The position numbers were made by a program, and so were the translations under genes. DNA of 63,709 nt, taken from positions 1 through 63,709 of the IMG/VR virus record IMGVR_UViG_3300022072_000008, one strand, 5' to 3'. This document shows, in pieces, positions 31,635-37,772 of the stretch. The notes under the pieces were generated by a model. That model worked only from the letters and a program-made list of their open reading frames with translations. It had not been told where the DNA came from and did not search any database. Source of the DNA: a virus. Positions within the stretch are counted from its first letter, which is position 1. The number at the start of each line of letters is the position of its first letter.

Positions 31635-31859
31635 TTAAGGTTTAAGGACTAGATCCTCAAACTTTGCTTCGATCCATACATGAGCGCCGCATCCAAGTGG
31701 GAACTCTGGGGAATAGATGATCTTACTAGGGCCATCTATGATTACTTCGCGGCAATATGTGTTTGCCTTGTAAGTTTTTACAGTTATGCAAGGATGATTC
31801 TCACCATGCTTACGATTGTCACGAATGACATGTTGATTAATGTGTATTCGGGCTTTCAT
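31635..31859 (-). CDS. Small protein, unknown function
   Basis: A 74-residue protein. ATG 31859 follows GAGGT; a longer start at 31874 lacks one. Beta-type pattern (CITVKTYKANTYCREVIIDG, HVWIEAKFEDLVL) with two Cys. Overlaps the upstream gene by 23 bases. Confidence 0.55.
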   Translation of the reverse strand: MKARIHINQHVIRDNRKHGENHPCITVKTYKANTYCREVIIDGPSKIIYSPEFPLGCGAHVWIEAKFEDLVLKP

Positions 31860-32286
31860 TGAGCACCTCATCAATTAATATTTGTCGTTTGTTATCTATT
31901 CGAGAATAAAGATTGTTAACTTGCACAGTTCTTTGACAGAACGTCTTGCCAGATAAGCTTTTTATATATATGACACATTCGTCATACGGCACATTTAATG
32001 CTCGTAATTGAACAACTAAATCTAAAATTACGTTACGGATTAATGTTTTTCGTTGTTTTCTTATTTTTGTAAACAGGTTTTTACGATTTATGGCTGTTTG
32101 ACAACCTTGTATGGAACGCTTTAATACCTGTCCACAATTTTCTAAGGGCATATTTAGGGCTCGCAATTCAACAAGCAAGTCGAGTTCGTTTTGAGAAAAC
32201 GGCTTGCCGTGAACAAATTGTCTTTGGTCAAAGCCTGTAGGTTTTTTTAAACGTTTAGGAATCTTAGGTTTAAACACTAGGCTCAT
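31837..32286 (-). CDS. DNA-binding-like protein with internal duplication
   Basis: A 149-residue basic protein with two similar halves: ELDLLVELRALNMPLENCGQ...INRKNLFTKI and ILDLVVQLRALNVPYDECVI...VQVNNLYSRI. Each looks like a helix-turn-helix unit of the kind also seen in the protein at 27511. Likely binds DNA through two HTH domains. Function unknown. Confidence 0.55.
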   Translation of the reverse strand: MSLVFKPKIPKRLKKPTGFDQRQFVHGKPFSQNELDLLVELRALNMPLENCGQVLKRSIQGCQTAINRKNLFTKIRKQRKTLIRNVILDLVVQLRALNVPYDECVIYIKSLSGKTFCQRTVQVNNLYSRIDNKRQILIDEVLNESPNTH

Positions 32287-32452
32287 CTTTTACCTCGTTA
32301 AGTACATTGATCTTTTGCTGAAACTCAGCAGCTTTGACGGTGTGGTAATTTACATAGTCATCGTTGCGGCGCATCGCTTCTATGTAGTTGTCACGTTCGA
32401 TGGTGTATTTGTTCAAAAGCTTTGCTTTTTGGAGATTTTCTTTAAGTGTCAT
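32270..32452 (-). CDS. Small helical protein, unknown function
   Basis: A 60-residue charged protein (MTLKENLQKAKLLNKYTIER ... KAAEFQQKINVLNEVKDEPS). AAAGGA precedes the ATG; it overlaps genes on both sides by 11-17 bases, as in translationally coupled operons. Confidence 0.5.
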   Translation of the reverse strand: MTLKENLQKAKLLNKYTIERDNYIEAMRRNDDYVNYHTVKAAEFQQKINVLNEVKDEPSV

Positions 32453-32855
32453 CTTGGTCCTTTGATAATTGTTGATCTAACTTGTCCCAAGAAGGGTAGT
32501 CGTCTTGGGCTAATTGCATTTGGCTGACCATTTGCACATTGGTAACTTCATCTGCCGCCGCATCGTATTCTAGGTAGCACACGACGCGTTTAGTTCTAAT
32601 ACCCTTATTTACTGTAAGGGTATTCTCACGGTCAAACTTGTCTGCACGCACCCTGATGATGGCGTCTTCTACGCTCTCTGGTTTAGCTTGCGTGATGGCA
32701 GGTTCTATATTAAATCCTGCTTCTTTGTTTAAGAAAGCAAGGAGTCCTGGTTTGTCAGTGGGGACTTCCCACATATCGAACTGTCCTAGATCTCTTTTAG
32801 CATCGGCTTGTGTGCCTGCCCATTGGGTGCGGTTTTGGTTGACATAAAGTTTCAT
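32442..32855 (-). CDS. Unknown protein with N-terminal beta/alpha domain
   Basis: A 137-residue protein. ATG 32855 (GGAG upstream) is preferred to 32906. MKLYVNQNRTQWAGTQADAK and FDMWEVPTDKPGLLAFLN form a recognisable fold-like start seen in phage small proteins, followed by an acidic, Gln/Asp-rich C-terminus. Function unknown. Confidence 0.55.
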   Translation of the reverse strand: MKLYVNQNRTQWAGTQADAKRDLGQFDMWEVPTDKPGLLAFLNKEAGFNIEPAITQAKPESVEDAIIRVRADKFDRENTLTVNKGIRTKRVVCYLEYDAAADEVTNVQMVSQMQLAQDDYPSWDKLDQQLSKDQDDT

Positions 32856-32869
32856 GTCTTTTACTCCAT

Positions 32870-33004
32870 TTAGTGTATTGCTTTTTGGTCTTCGTCCAGT
32901 GGCCATGGGAACCAGTGCCCACAGTCCGTGCAGTATTTAAGGAACTGGGATCTTATTAGCCCTAAATGAGTACCGCCGCATAGGGGACATGCTTTGGTAC
33001 TCAT
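32870..33004 (-). CDS. 44-residue zinc-ribbon protein
   Basis: ATG 33004 overlaps the preceding stop (ATGA) and the frame ends TAA at 32870. C6-x-x-C9 (ACPLCGG) and C25-x-x-C28 (YCTDCGHW) make a compact zinc ribbon. The tail is WFPWPLDEDQKAIH. Probably a nucleic-acid or protein-binding small zinc protein. Confidence 0.6.
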   Translation of the reverse strand: MSTKACPLCGGTHLGLIRSQFLKYCTDCGHWFPWPLDEDQKAIH

Positions 33005-33267
33005 TCTGCAGAATTTGCGGGTTTGTTTGAGTCGCGTTGGGCGTGCCAACCTTCTAAATCGTTCTCAAACCGTGTGCCAGTGAGGTCGTGCATTAAATAT
33101 TTATTGGCCCACTTTGTCTCAGTGAGAGAGTTGTTAATTTGCGCTTGAATCTCGTTAATTTTCACCTGCAGATTTTCAATCGAGCGTTCCTTACTTGCGC
33201 GGAGCTTGGTTCCAGATCTTAGGAACTCGACAAGTTCCTTGTCTGACTTCCACATTAAATTGCTCAT
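33001..33267 (-). CDS. Coiled-coil protein, unknown function
   Basis: An 88-residue protein from ATG 33267 behind GGAG. Residues ~25-50 form a coiled coil (ASKERSIENLQVKINEIQAQ). The end is polar. Coupled to the zinc-ribbon gene by a 4-base overlap. No family recognised. Confidence 0.55.
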   Translation of the reverse strand: MSNLMWKSDKELVEFLRSGTKLRASKERSIENLQVKINEIQAQINNSLTETKWANKYLMHDLTGTRFENDLEGWHAQRDSNKPANSAE

Positions 33268-33291
33268 GGTTAACTCCATTTAGTTATAGGG

Positions 33292-33418
33292 TGACACCTT
33301 GCCTATACCCGTACTACTTTCGGGGAATTACAAAGTAAGCCATGTACATGGTTACAAGGTGTCATAAAGGGTGATGCTTTACCTATTGCGTACAGTACAT
33401 CTGTATAGGTAGAGCATC
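33292..33418. repeat. Two inverted repeats in an intergenic gap
   Basis: The 155-base gap between 33267 and 33423 holds a 10-base inverted repeat (TGACACCTTG 33292-33301, CAAGGTGTCA 33355-33364) enclosing the palindrome CCATGTACATGG. A 14-base stem follows (GATGCTTTACCTAT 33373-33386 with ATAGGTAGAGCATC 33405-33418, one mismatch, 18-base loop). The left arms of the two are similar (GGGTGAC/T...CCTAT). Could be a small RNA, attenuator or protein site. No T-run makes it a standard terminator. Confidence 0.45.
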
Positions 33419-33422
33419 GTGG

Positions 33423-33641
33423 TTATAAATACTCAGCTAGTTCTTTGTCCAACGCGCGCTGCGCGAGGGCAGCTTCTATTTTTGCGCGTGCCACATTGGT
33501 TTTGTATGCAGGCTCTTTGTAGAGGTTGCTATTGGTTAAATTGACGCGTGCGACTGCAGCGTCTTCGTCGTAGCGTCCCTGCGCATCGAGCCAGTGGCAA
33601 TCGACAGGCAGGAAATGTCCTTTGGGCATGACGCTGCTCAT
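33423..33641 (-). CDS. Small protein, unknown function
   Basis: A 72-residue protein (MSSVMPKGHFLPVDCHWLDA ... AKIEAALAQRALDKELAEYL) with a helical C-terminus. Overlaps the upstream stop by 4 bases. No family recognised. Confidence 0.5.
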   Translation of the reverse strand: MSSVMPKGHFLPVDCHWLDAQGRYDEDAAVARVNLTNSNLYKEPAYKTNVARAKIEAALAQRALDKELAEYL

Positions 33642-33874
33642 GCCACCATCTCATGGAGGGCTTGGGTAACGTGTTCCTCGTTGAGATAATCTAAGTCTCC
33701 ACCTGCATCGCGTCCTATTGCTGCTGCGCTAAGCACATCGTAGTCAAGCTCAGGTTCTGTTCCTGGGTCGACGCTGTCGTGGCGCATATCCGGAGGGTTG
33801 CCGGGGTGGTAGTGGGTGACGTTGACGTCAACAAGCCAGTTGCCGACGACGATTGTGTGATTGCCTGTAGTCAT
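33638..33874 (-). CDS. Small acidic protein, unknown function
   Basis: A 78-residue protein (MTTGNHTIVVGNWLVDVNVT ... LDYLNEEHVTQALHEMVA). AAGGAG precedes the ATG. His-rich near the front (THYHPGNPPDMRHD). No family recognised. Confidence 0.55.
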   Translation of the reverse strand: MTTGNHTIVVGNWLVDVNVTHYHPGNPPDMRHDSVDPGTEPELDYDVLSAAAIGRDAGGDLDYLNEEHVTQALHEMVA

Positions 33875-34119
33875 GGTTTGTTGCTCCTTGCTAAAGCTAG
33901 CATTGTTGGTTGGTACACCTTAAAAAACGCCTCTATCTTAAAGGGCGTATCAAAGGTGAGGTTGGCCCAAGAGCCATTCTCACGTTGCTCAACTGCCCAC
34001 ATGGGCAATGATTCCTTCCGAGCCCTGATGATCATCCGATCAATTGTATTGTCGTCGATCTTCTGGAACTTGGCCCATACACGTAAGGCGGGGTAGGCCC
34101 ATTTACTTTTGGTTTTCAT
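33871..34119 (-). CDS. Small basic protein, unknown function
   Basis: An 82-residue protein (MKTKSKWAYPALRVWAKFQK ... PFKIEAFFKVYQPTMLALAR). The ATG directly follows a half-conserved dispersed element (ATAAGCAGGACAAT-ATG), with no ribosome site, as at 26117. First gene of a leftward transcript. Confidence 0.55.
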   Translation of the reverse strand: MKTKSKWAYPALRVWAKFQKIDDNTIDRMIIRARKESLPMWAVEQRENGSWANLTFDTPFKIEAFFKVYQPTMLALARSNKP

Positions 34120-34166
34120 ATTGTCCTGCTTATAAATCTTAGTTGGTTAATATTAGCCGTGCTTAT
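34119..34166 (-). promoter_or_regulatory. Paired dispersed elements in front of gene 34119
   Basis: 34152-34166 is ATTAGC CGT GCTTAT on the + strand (leftward ATAAGC ACG GCTAAT). 34128-34133 keeps only the GCTTAT arm of a second copy. The GCTTAT arms are 33 bases apart, as in the pair at 26118-26165. Confidence 0.5.
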
Positions 34167-34203
34167 AGAATTAAGCAAGAGTTATTTTTGTTGTACATTA
34201 AAC

Positions 34204-34249
34204 TGTACAGGTTACATTAAGAGGTTTATTGATATGTACAGGTTACATT
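34204..34249. repeat. Direct repeat TGTACAGGTTACATT
   Basis: Two identical 15-base copies at 34204-34218 and 34235-34249, 31 bases apart (about three helical turns), with a shorter TGTACATT at 34192. They lie upstream of the leftward promoter element at 34152, so an activator or operator is plausible. Confidence 0.45.
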
Positions 34250-34281
34250 GAGCGCTGCTCGTTGTTGTTAGACCGGGACAT

Positions 34282-34305
34282 AAAAAAAGGGCCCGAAGGC
34301 CCTTT
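34282..34305 (-). terminator. Rho-independent terminator of gene 34309
   Basis: Read leftward: AAAGGGCC TTCG GGCCCTTT followed by a T-run (the + strand shows AAAAAAA at 34282-34288). It begins just after the stop codon at 34309. Clear stem, stable tetraloop and U-tract. Confidence 0.85.
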
Positions 34306-34308
34306 GGG

Positions 34309-34986
34309 TTAGACTAGATGCGCCGTGCTTTGTGCGACTTTGACAAGCTGTAGTACAACGTCGTTGTGCTGCTTGTTTTCTGCAAACTTGGCTTCAGTGC
34401 GAGACTGAGCTTGCTGTTTGCTACGCTTTTTATTGAGCTCGGTGACTACGAAGATCTCGTAGCGTTCTTTCCTGCTAGTTGTAGGCACGATGTTGAACAT
34501 GTCGTGCAATAGCGAGATGTCGGACATGGTCTGTGTGAACCGTTCTGATGTCTCGCTGACAACTTTGTAGCCGAACTCGCTGAGCTGGATCTTGTTCCTG
34601 TCGGTGTCTGCGTAGACGGTGTCTTTGACACCCTGCGCATCCTGCGTGCCGTAGACATCTTGTACAGGCTTTATCTGTACGAACATGTCGTGACTGTTAG
34701 CTACGGTGTTAGCGCAATACTTGAGTTCACGCTGGTTTGAATCGTAGGCAATTCCCATGTCATCGCCGAACATTTGTTCGAATGATGGCGTGGTTTGGAA
34801 CGCTGCAATATTGCCATAATTGGCAATTACGCCGAGTTGATTACATGCCATTTGTGACAAGAAATCAATTTGGTTTTGCAGGTAAGTACTGAACTGCTCT
34901 GTCATTTGGAATGATCCGGTGACAGTTTGCTCAGTGCGTACTGGCTCGAATGCTGCTGCTTTTACTTTAGTGTTTACTTTAGTCAT
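34309..34986 (-). CDS. 225-residue protein of unknown function
   Basis: No family recognised. The N-terminal ~30 residues are unstructured (NTKVKAAAFEPVRTEQTVTG). The rest is mixed alpha/beta (YLQNQIDFLSQMACNQLGVI, FGYKVVSETSERFTQTMSDI) with a charged, Gln-rich end (NKKRSKQQAQSRTEAKFAEN). A terminator follows it directly, so it ends a transcript and may be strongly expressed early. Confidence 0.65.
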   Translation of the reverse strand: MTKVNTKVKAAAFEPVRTEQTVTGSFQMTEQFSTYLQNQIDFLSQMACNQLGVIANYGNIAAFQTTPSFEQMFGDDMGIAYDSNQRELKYCANTVANSHDMFVQIKPVQDVYGTQDAQGVKDTVYADTDRNKIQLSEFGYKVVSETSERFTQTMSDISLLHDMFNIVPTTSRKERYEIFVVTELNKKRSKQQAQSRTEAKFAENKQHNDVVLQLVKVAQSTAHLV

Positions 34987-34997
34987 GATGATATTCC

Positions 34998-35165
34998 TTA
35001 ATGTTGTGCGCGTTGTTGCGCGATTGTGTTACGAATGTATTCTTCGCGTGCTATTCCTACTAAGGGCTCGAAAGGTAATTCCTCAAAGCTTCTGGTGTCA
35101 GATTCTTGTGCAATTAAGATGTCTAACGGGTCGTTGCTTGCTGCTGTGTATACGATTTCGTACAT
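34998..35165 (-). CDS. 55-residue acidic protein, unknown function
   Basis: ATG 35165 follows AGGAG; the frame ends TAA at 34998-35000. The product starts MYEIVYTAASNDPLDILIAQ and ends REEYIRNTIAQQRAQH. It has its own leader, a duplicate of the leader of gene 35983. Stop is 12 bases before the next ATG. Confidence 0.6.
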   Translation of the reverse strand: MYEIVYTAASNDPLDILIAQESDTRSFEELPFEPLVGIAREEYIRNTIAQQRAQH

Positions 35166-35179
35166 GTCATATCTCCTAT

Positions 35180-35230
35180 GGTTGATGACACTTCACACGA
35201 CGAACGCTGGGTACGTAGTACTCAGCGAAA
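35180..35230. repeat. Duplicated leader sequence, copy 1
   Basis: GGTTGATGACAC...CGACGAACGCTG..TACG..AGTA.TCAGCGAA matches the segment 35998-36054. Each copy lies 15-16 bases upstream of a leftward ATG (35165 and 35983), so it is probably a shared 5' regulatory or promoter segment. Confidence 0.55.
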
Positions 35231-35452
35231 ATTTCTACGCCTTCGGTTTGCGTGGACTCTGCGCGCTGCGCGTTGTCCGTTGCCCTCGGTCAAGGACTTG
35301 GTTATTCTGTCCTCTGCTATTTGACTGATTGCTATGTACGTGACCATACATAGTGCGGTGTACACGACAGACATCTCCCAAGAGATGAAGATGACAAGCG
35401 CTACTGCGCAAAAGATCATTGATAAGCCTGAGATAATGTTAAATATGTTCAT
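35222..35452 (-). CDS. Small two-TM membrane protein
   Basis: A 76-residue protein. Hydrophobic segments at residues ~5-24 and ~27-44 (LSMIFCAVALVIFISWEM, VVYTALCMVTYIAISQI), then a basic end (AARRVHANRRRRNFR). AAAGGA precedes the ATG. Its end overlaps leader copy 1. Function unknown. Confidence 0.55.
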   Translation of the reverse strand: MNIFNIISGLSMIFCAVALVIFISWEMSVVYTALCMVTYIAISQIAEDRITKSLTEGNGQRAARRVHANRRRRNFR

Positions 35453-35624
35453 GGTTCGTTTCCTTTTCTAGGACTGCGTTAAGTTCTTTGATTACTCTTT
35501 TGTAGCGGATGTAGATTAGTGGACTAAGGACAATGCCCGTTGCCACGGTGACTGCTACAAGAGGTGTGAGTGCAACGACCGTTGTTGCAGTTGCCAGTGG
35601 CTTGGTAAACGTTGATAGTTTCAT
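35439..35624 (-). CDS. Small one- to two-TM membrane protein
   Basis: A 61-residue protein with a long hydrophobic stretch (TTVVALTPLVAVTVATGIVL, SPLIYI) and a charged tail (KRVIKELNAVLEKETNHEHI). AAGGAG upstream; overlaps the neighbouring gene by 14 bases. Function unknown. Confidence 0.55.
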   Translation of the reverse strand: MKLSTFTKPLATATTVVALTPLVAVTVATGIVLSPLIYIRYKRVIKELNAVLEKETNHEHI

Positions 35625-35983
35625 GTTGACTCCTTGGTCAAGGGGGTTAATGCGGCTGTTACCATGTACTGTGTTAATCGTTCATCGGCCTTTGACCATT
35701 GGTCGTTTGCGATTCTTAACCAGTTTTTGTGGTCGGTTAGCAATTGCTCTAACTTTGCATTTTCTGCCTCTAGCTGATCAATGCGCGCTGCCATTGCTTC
35801 CATGTCTTGCTCTACATGGTATTGAGCAGTTGCTCGTTCGAGATCTTTCCGTAACATAGAATTGCACGGGTATTGATCAACTGCTCGTTCGAGCTCTTCT
35901 GGAGTGAATGTGTACCCTCCAAGGTCGCCTTCTGCTCCCCAAGTCATTTCGTGTTGCTTAGGACGTTGATTTAATGTAGTCAT
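35621..35983 (-). CDS. Coiled-coil protein, first gene of leftward block
   Basis: A 120-residue protein. Residues ~25-60 are helical and acidic; ~60-85 form a coiled coil (MAARIDQLEAENAKLEQLLT). GAGGAG precedes ATG 35983. It is the promoter-proximal gene of the leftward early region, next to the repeat-rich intergenic segment. Function unknown. Confidence 0.6.
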   Translation of the reverse strand: MTTLNQRPKQHEMTWGAEGDLGGYTFTPEELERAVDQYPCNSMLRKDLERATAQYHVEQDMEAMAARIDQLEAENAKLEQLLTDHKNWLRIANDQWSKADERLTQYMVTAALTPLTKEST

Positions 35984-35997
35984 GTGAGTACTCCTCT

Positions 35998-36054
35998 GGT
36001 TGATGACACAATGCGCGACGAACGCTGTTTACGACGTAGGAGTAATCAGCGAAT
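35998..36054. repeat. Duplicated leader sequence, copy 2
   Basis: Second copy of the segment at 35180-35230, placed 15 bases upstream of ATG 35983. The conserved core is GACGAACGCTG with TCAGCGAA after ~20 bases, which can pair (CGCTG/CAGCG). Confidence 0.55.
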
Positions 36055-36068
36055 GTTCTAAATGCGAC

Positions 36069-36299
36069 ATTTGGGTCACAAGGTCACGAGTGTTTTGGAA
36101 ATTGGTGACCCAAACGTAAAAACTGGTTAAAAAGTAACCAATGTGTTTCACGACATTGTTTCACGGGGCGTGTTTTGGGTCATGAATGGGCATTTGGGTC
36201 ATGAATAAGCGATTTGGGTCATGAATGAAGATTTGTTAAGTCGTTGATTTATAAGGTAATGGTCATGAATGAAAAAGGGGAATCTCATTCATGACCATT
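36069..36299. repeat. Iteron-like direct and inverted repeats, candidate origin
   Basis: TTTGGGTCATGAAT occurs at 36174-36187, 36193-36206 and 36213-36226 (starts 19 and 20 bases apart). TTTGGGTCAC (36070-36079) and GTGACCCAAA (36105-36114) form a perfect inverted pair. AATGGTCATGAATG (36258-36271) and CATTCATGACCATT (36286-36299) form a perfect 14-base inverted repeat with a 14-base loop. The 35984-36756 region has no gene and divides leftward early from rightward late genes. Origin or master control region (inference). Confidence 0.6.
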
Positions 36300-36547
36300 C
36301 GGAAAGCGTTGCTATCAAAGGGCTAGAGAGAAATCGTGGTTATGAATACACCCTTTTTTTAAGTTGACAATTGAGAGTGTTTTTACTGAAAGTGTATATG
36401 TGTAATACGCTAACTGGGGTACCTCTTGTAACCAAGAATTGCTGTAAGTAGCAACTATGTAGACAGGGCGTGGCTTGTAGAGGATTTTAACGCTTTTAGA
36501 GGGAGTTTATATTGTCCTTGATTTGTTAAGTAAATGTCTCAAATACG

Positions 36548-36700
36548 ACACTTTTGGCCAGCGGCCCGCGCGCGGCGATCATCGGCATGTAACAACGGAC
36601 AACGAGCATTGTTCAACGTGCGACGTACAACGAGCAACGGACAACGTCCAACGGGCATCGCGCAGCGAACGTGGCGAGCAGAGCGAGGCACGATGCCTGC
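36548..36700. repeat. GC-rich degenerate ACAACG repeats
   Basis: After a GC-rich patch (GCCAGCGGCCCGCGCGCGGC) the sequence repeats CAACGGACAACGAGC-like units (AACAACGGACAACG, GTACAACGAGCAACGG, ACAACGTCCAACGGGC) out to ~36670, then a GAACGTGGCGAGCAGAGCGAG segment. Composition is unlike the AT-leaning flanks. Frames crossing it look non-coding. No known element recognised. Confidence 0.5.
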
Positions 36701-36730
36701 ATGCATGTGCACATGGTATACCGGGACATT

Positions 36731-36756
36731 AAAAAAGGGCCTTGCGGCCCTTTTGG
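36731..36756 (-). terminator. Rho-independent terminator after gene 36757
   Basis: Read leftward: AAAAGGGCC GCAA GGCCCTTTT followed by more T. It starts right after the TAA at 36757. Nearly the same stem as the terminator at 34282. Confidence 0.8.
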
Positions 36757-36933
36757 TTATTGTAGTGTGAATGGTGGTTCCTCTGTGGCGGGTTGTGGTT
36801 TAGGTGCGGTGTAGGCGTGTAGTTTCTCCTTGAGCGTAGTCTTGGGTTGATCGGGTGAGGTGGCAGTGTGTAGCTTCTCTTTGAAGTTGATGGTAGGTAG
36901 TGTGATGGTTATTGAGGGGATAGTGAATTTCAT
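36757..36933 (-). CDS. 58-residue protein with internal KEKLH repeat
   Basis: ATG 36933 follows AAGGA; TAA 36757-36759 abuts a terminator. The product begins MKFTIPSITITLPTINFKEK; FKEKLHTATSP and LKEKLHAYTAP are an internal repeat, with a Pro-rich tail (APKPQPATEEPPF). Function unknown. It lies alone with a membrane gene upstream. Confidence 0.6.
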   Translation of the reverse strand: MKFTIPSITITLPTINFKEKLHTATSPDQPKTTLKEKLHAYTAPKPQPATEEPPFTLQ

Positions 36934-36935
36934 GG

Positions 36936-37094
36936 TTATAGTTCCTTGTTAGTGTGAGTAAGTTTATGGAATTGATAGATGAAGATTGGGATTGCGAGTA
37001 GGGCAAGTGTTAAGGTGATGGGTAAGAATATAAAGGTGATGATGAGACGAAGGTATAAAGGTTTAGAGTAAAGAGAGTAGAAGAAAAGCTGCAT
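36936..37094 (-). CDS. 52-residue membrane protein
   Basis: ATG 37094 follows AAGGAACT; the frame ends TAA at 36936-36938, two bases before the next ATG. Residues ~14-40 are hydrophobic (YLRLIITFIFLPITLTLALL, AIPIFIY). The two small genes 36936 and 36757 form a terminator-ended unit. Function unknown. Confidence 0.55.
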   Translation of the reverse strand: MQLFFYSLYSKPLYLRLIITFIFLPITLTLALLAIPIFIYQFHKLTHTNKEL

Positions 37095-37313
37095 GGTAGT
37101 TCCTTAGAATAGTAAAAAGACATAGAGACAAGACGAACGGGGCGAGCGGAGCGAGAAACGGAAAACGTATAGGGGTCCCTGGAGGGAAAAAAGGAAAACA
37201 AGGTTCCAAATCCGGAATCGGGGAAGGGGGGTGGTGAATAGTAAAGTACCCAAACCCTGCCCATCGGCCATAGACCACCTAAAAAGGTAAATTAATTTTT
37301 TTTATATGTTATT
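37095..37313. other. Gene-free stretch between divergent units
   Basis: About 220 bases with no credible gene; open frames here have odd Pro/Phe/Ser-rich composition and no ribosome site. It contains a purine-rich segment (~37140-37240, GGCGAGCGGAGCGAG, GGAAAACG) similar in style to 36660-36690. It presumably holds the leftward promoter for the 36936 gene, but I see no consensus. Confidence 0.4.
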
Positions 37314-37328
37314 ATAAGCACTGCTAAT
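37314..37328 (+). promoter_or_regulatory. Dispersed element in front of the HNH-terminase operon
   Basis: ATAAGC ACT GCTAAT followed by ATTAT. GCTAAT faces the rightward genes. Likely promoter/operator for the packaging genes. Confidence 0.65.
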
Positions 37329-37344
37329 ATTATATGGTCGTTGT

Positions 37345-37752
37345 GTGGAACCTATAGAGCGCAGAATACAGAAGAACCTCAGTCAGCAGCGACGCTATTA
37401 CAGCGCCACCGGCAGACCTAAACAGATGTTCAGTAGTGCTCGGAAAAGAGCGATTAAAAAATCGTTGGAGTTCACCTTAACCGTCGAGTGGTTGCTTGAC
37501 AGATTTGAAACACAAGACCACAGCTGCGCAATGACCGGTATAAGTTTTGTTTATGACAAAGACAAGCGATTCACAAGGCACCCATTTTCTCCAAGCCTTG
37601 ATCGCATTGATAACGACAAGGGCTACACGCCCGAGAATACGCGAGTGGTTTGTACGATGTACAACTACTGCAGAAATGTTGCTCGAGACGAAGACGTAGA
37701 GTATTTCGCTTGGCAGTTGTTTCAACATAAATTCGGCGTTAGACCGAAGTGA
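37345..37752 (+). CDS. HNH endonuclease
   Basis: A 135-residue protein with a GTG start. CAMTGISFVYD, PSLDRIDNDKGYTPENTRVV and CTMYNYCRN give the HNH pattern (Cys-rich start, S-x-DRID, GY-x-x-x-N, N-x-x-x-N/C). HNH enzymes beside terminase genes commonly aid packaging by nicking cos-like sites. Starts 17 bases after the dispersed element. Confidence 0.8.
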   Translation: MEPIERRIQKNLSQQRRYYSATGRPKQMFSSARKRAIKKSLEFTLTVEWLLDRFETQDHSCAMTGISFVYDKDKRFTRHPFSPSLDRIDNDKGYTPENTRVVCTMYNYCRNVARDEDVEYFAWQLFQHKFGVRPK

Positions 37753-37772
37753 TGCTTATAGGCCGTTAGAGT

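Noticed and set aside
33280-33422. CRISPR-like array
   Set aside because: There are inverted repeats but no regular repeat/spacer units and no cas genes; the Cas4-like protein at 20428 is a stand-alone phage nuclease.
36361-36400. Standard sigma70 promoter starting at TTGACA (36364)
   Set aside because: No -10 box at 16-18 bases; the nearest TATATG lies 25 bases away.
36523-36770. Rightward frames of 69 and 78 residues through the ACAACG patch
   Set aside because: Arg/His/Cys-rich nonsense-like composition, no ribosome site, and they run into the terminator of a leftward gene.
37010-37278. Leftward Pro/Phe/Ser-rich frames upstream of gene 37094
   Set aside because: Low-complexity translation of a purine-rich strand without a ribosome site; the short membrane gene at 36936-37094 in another frame has one.
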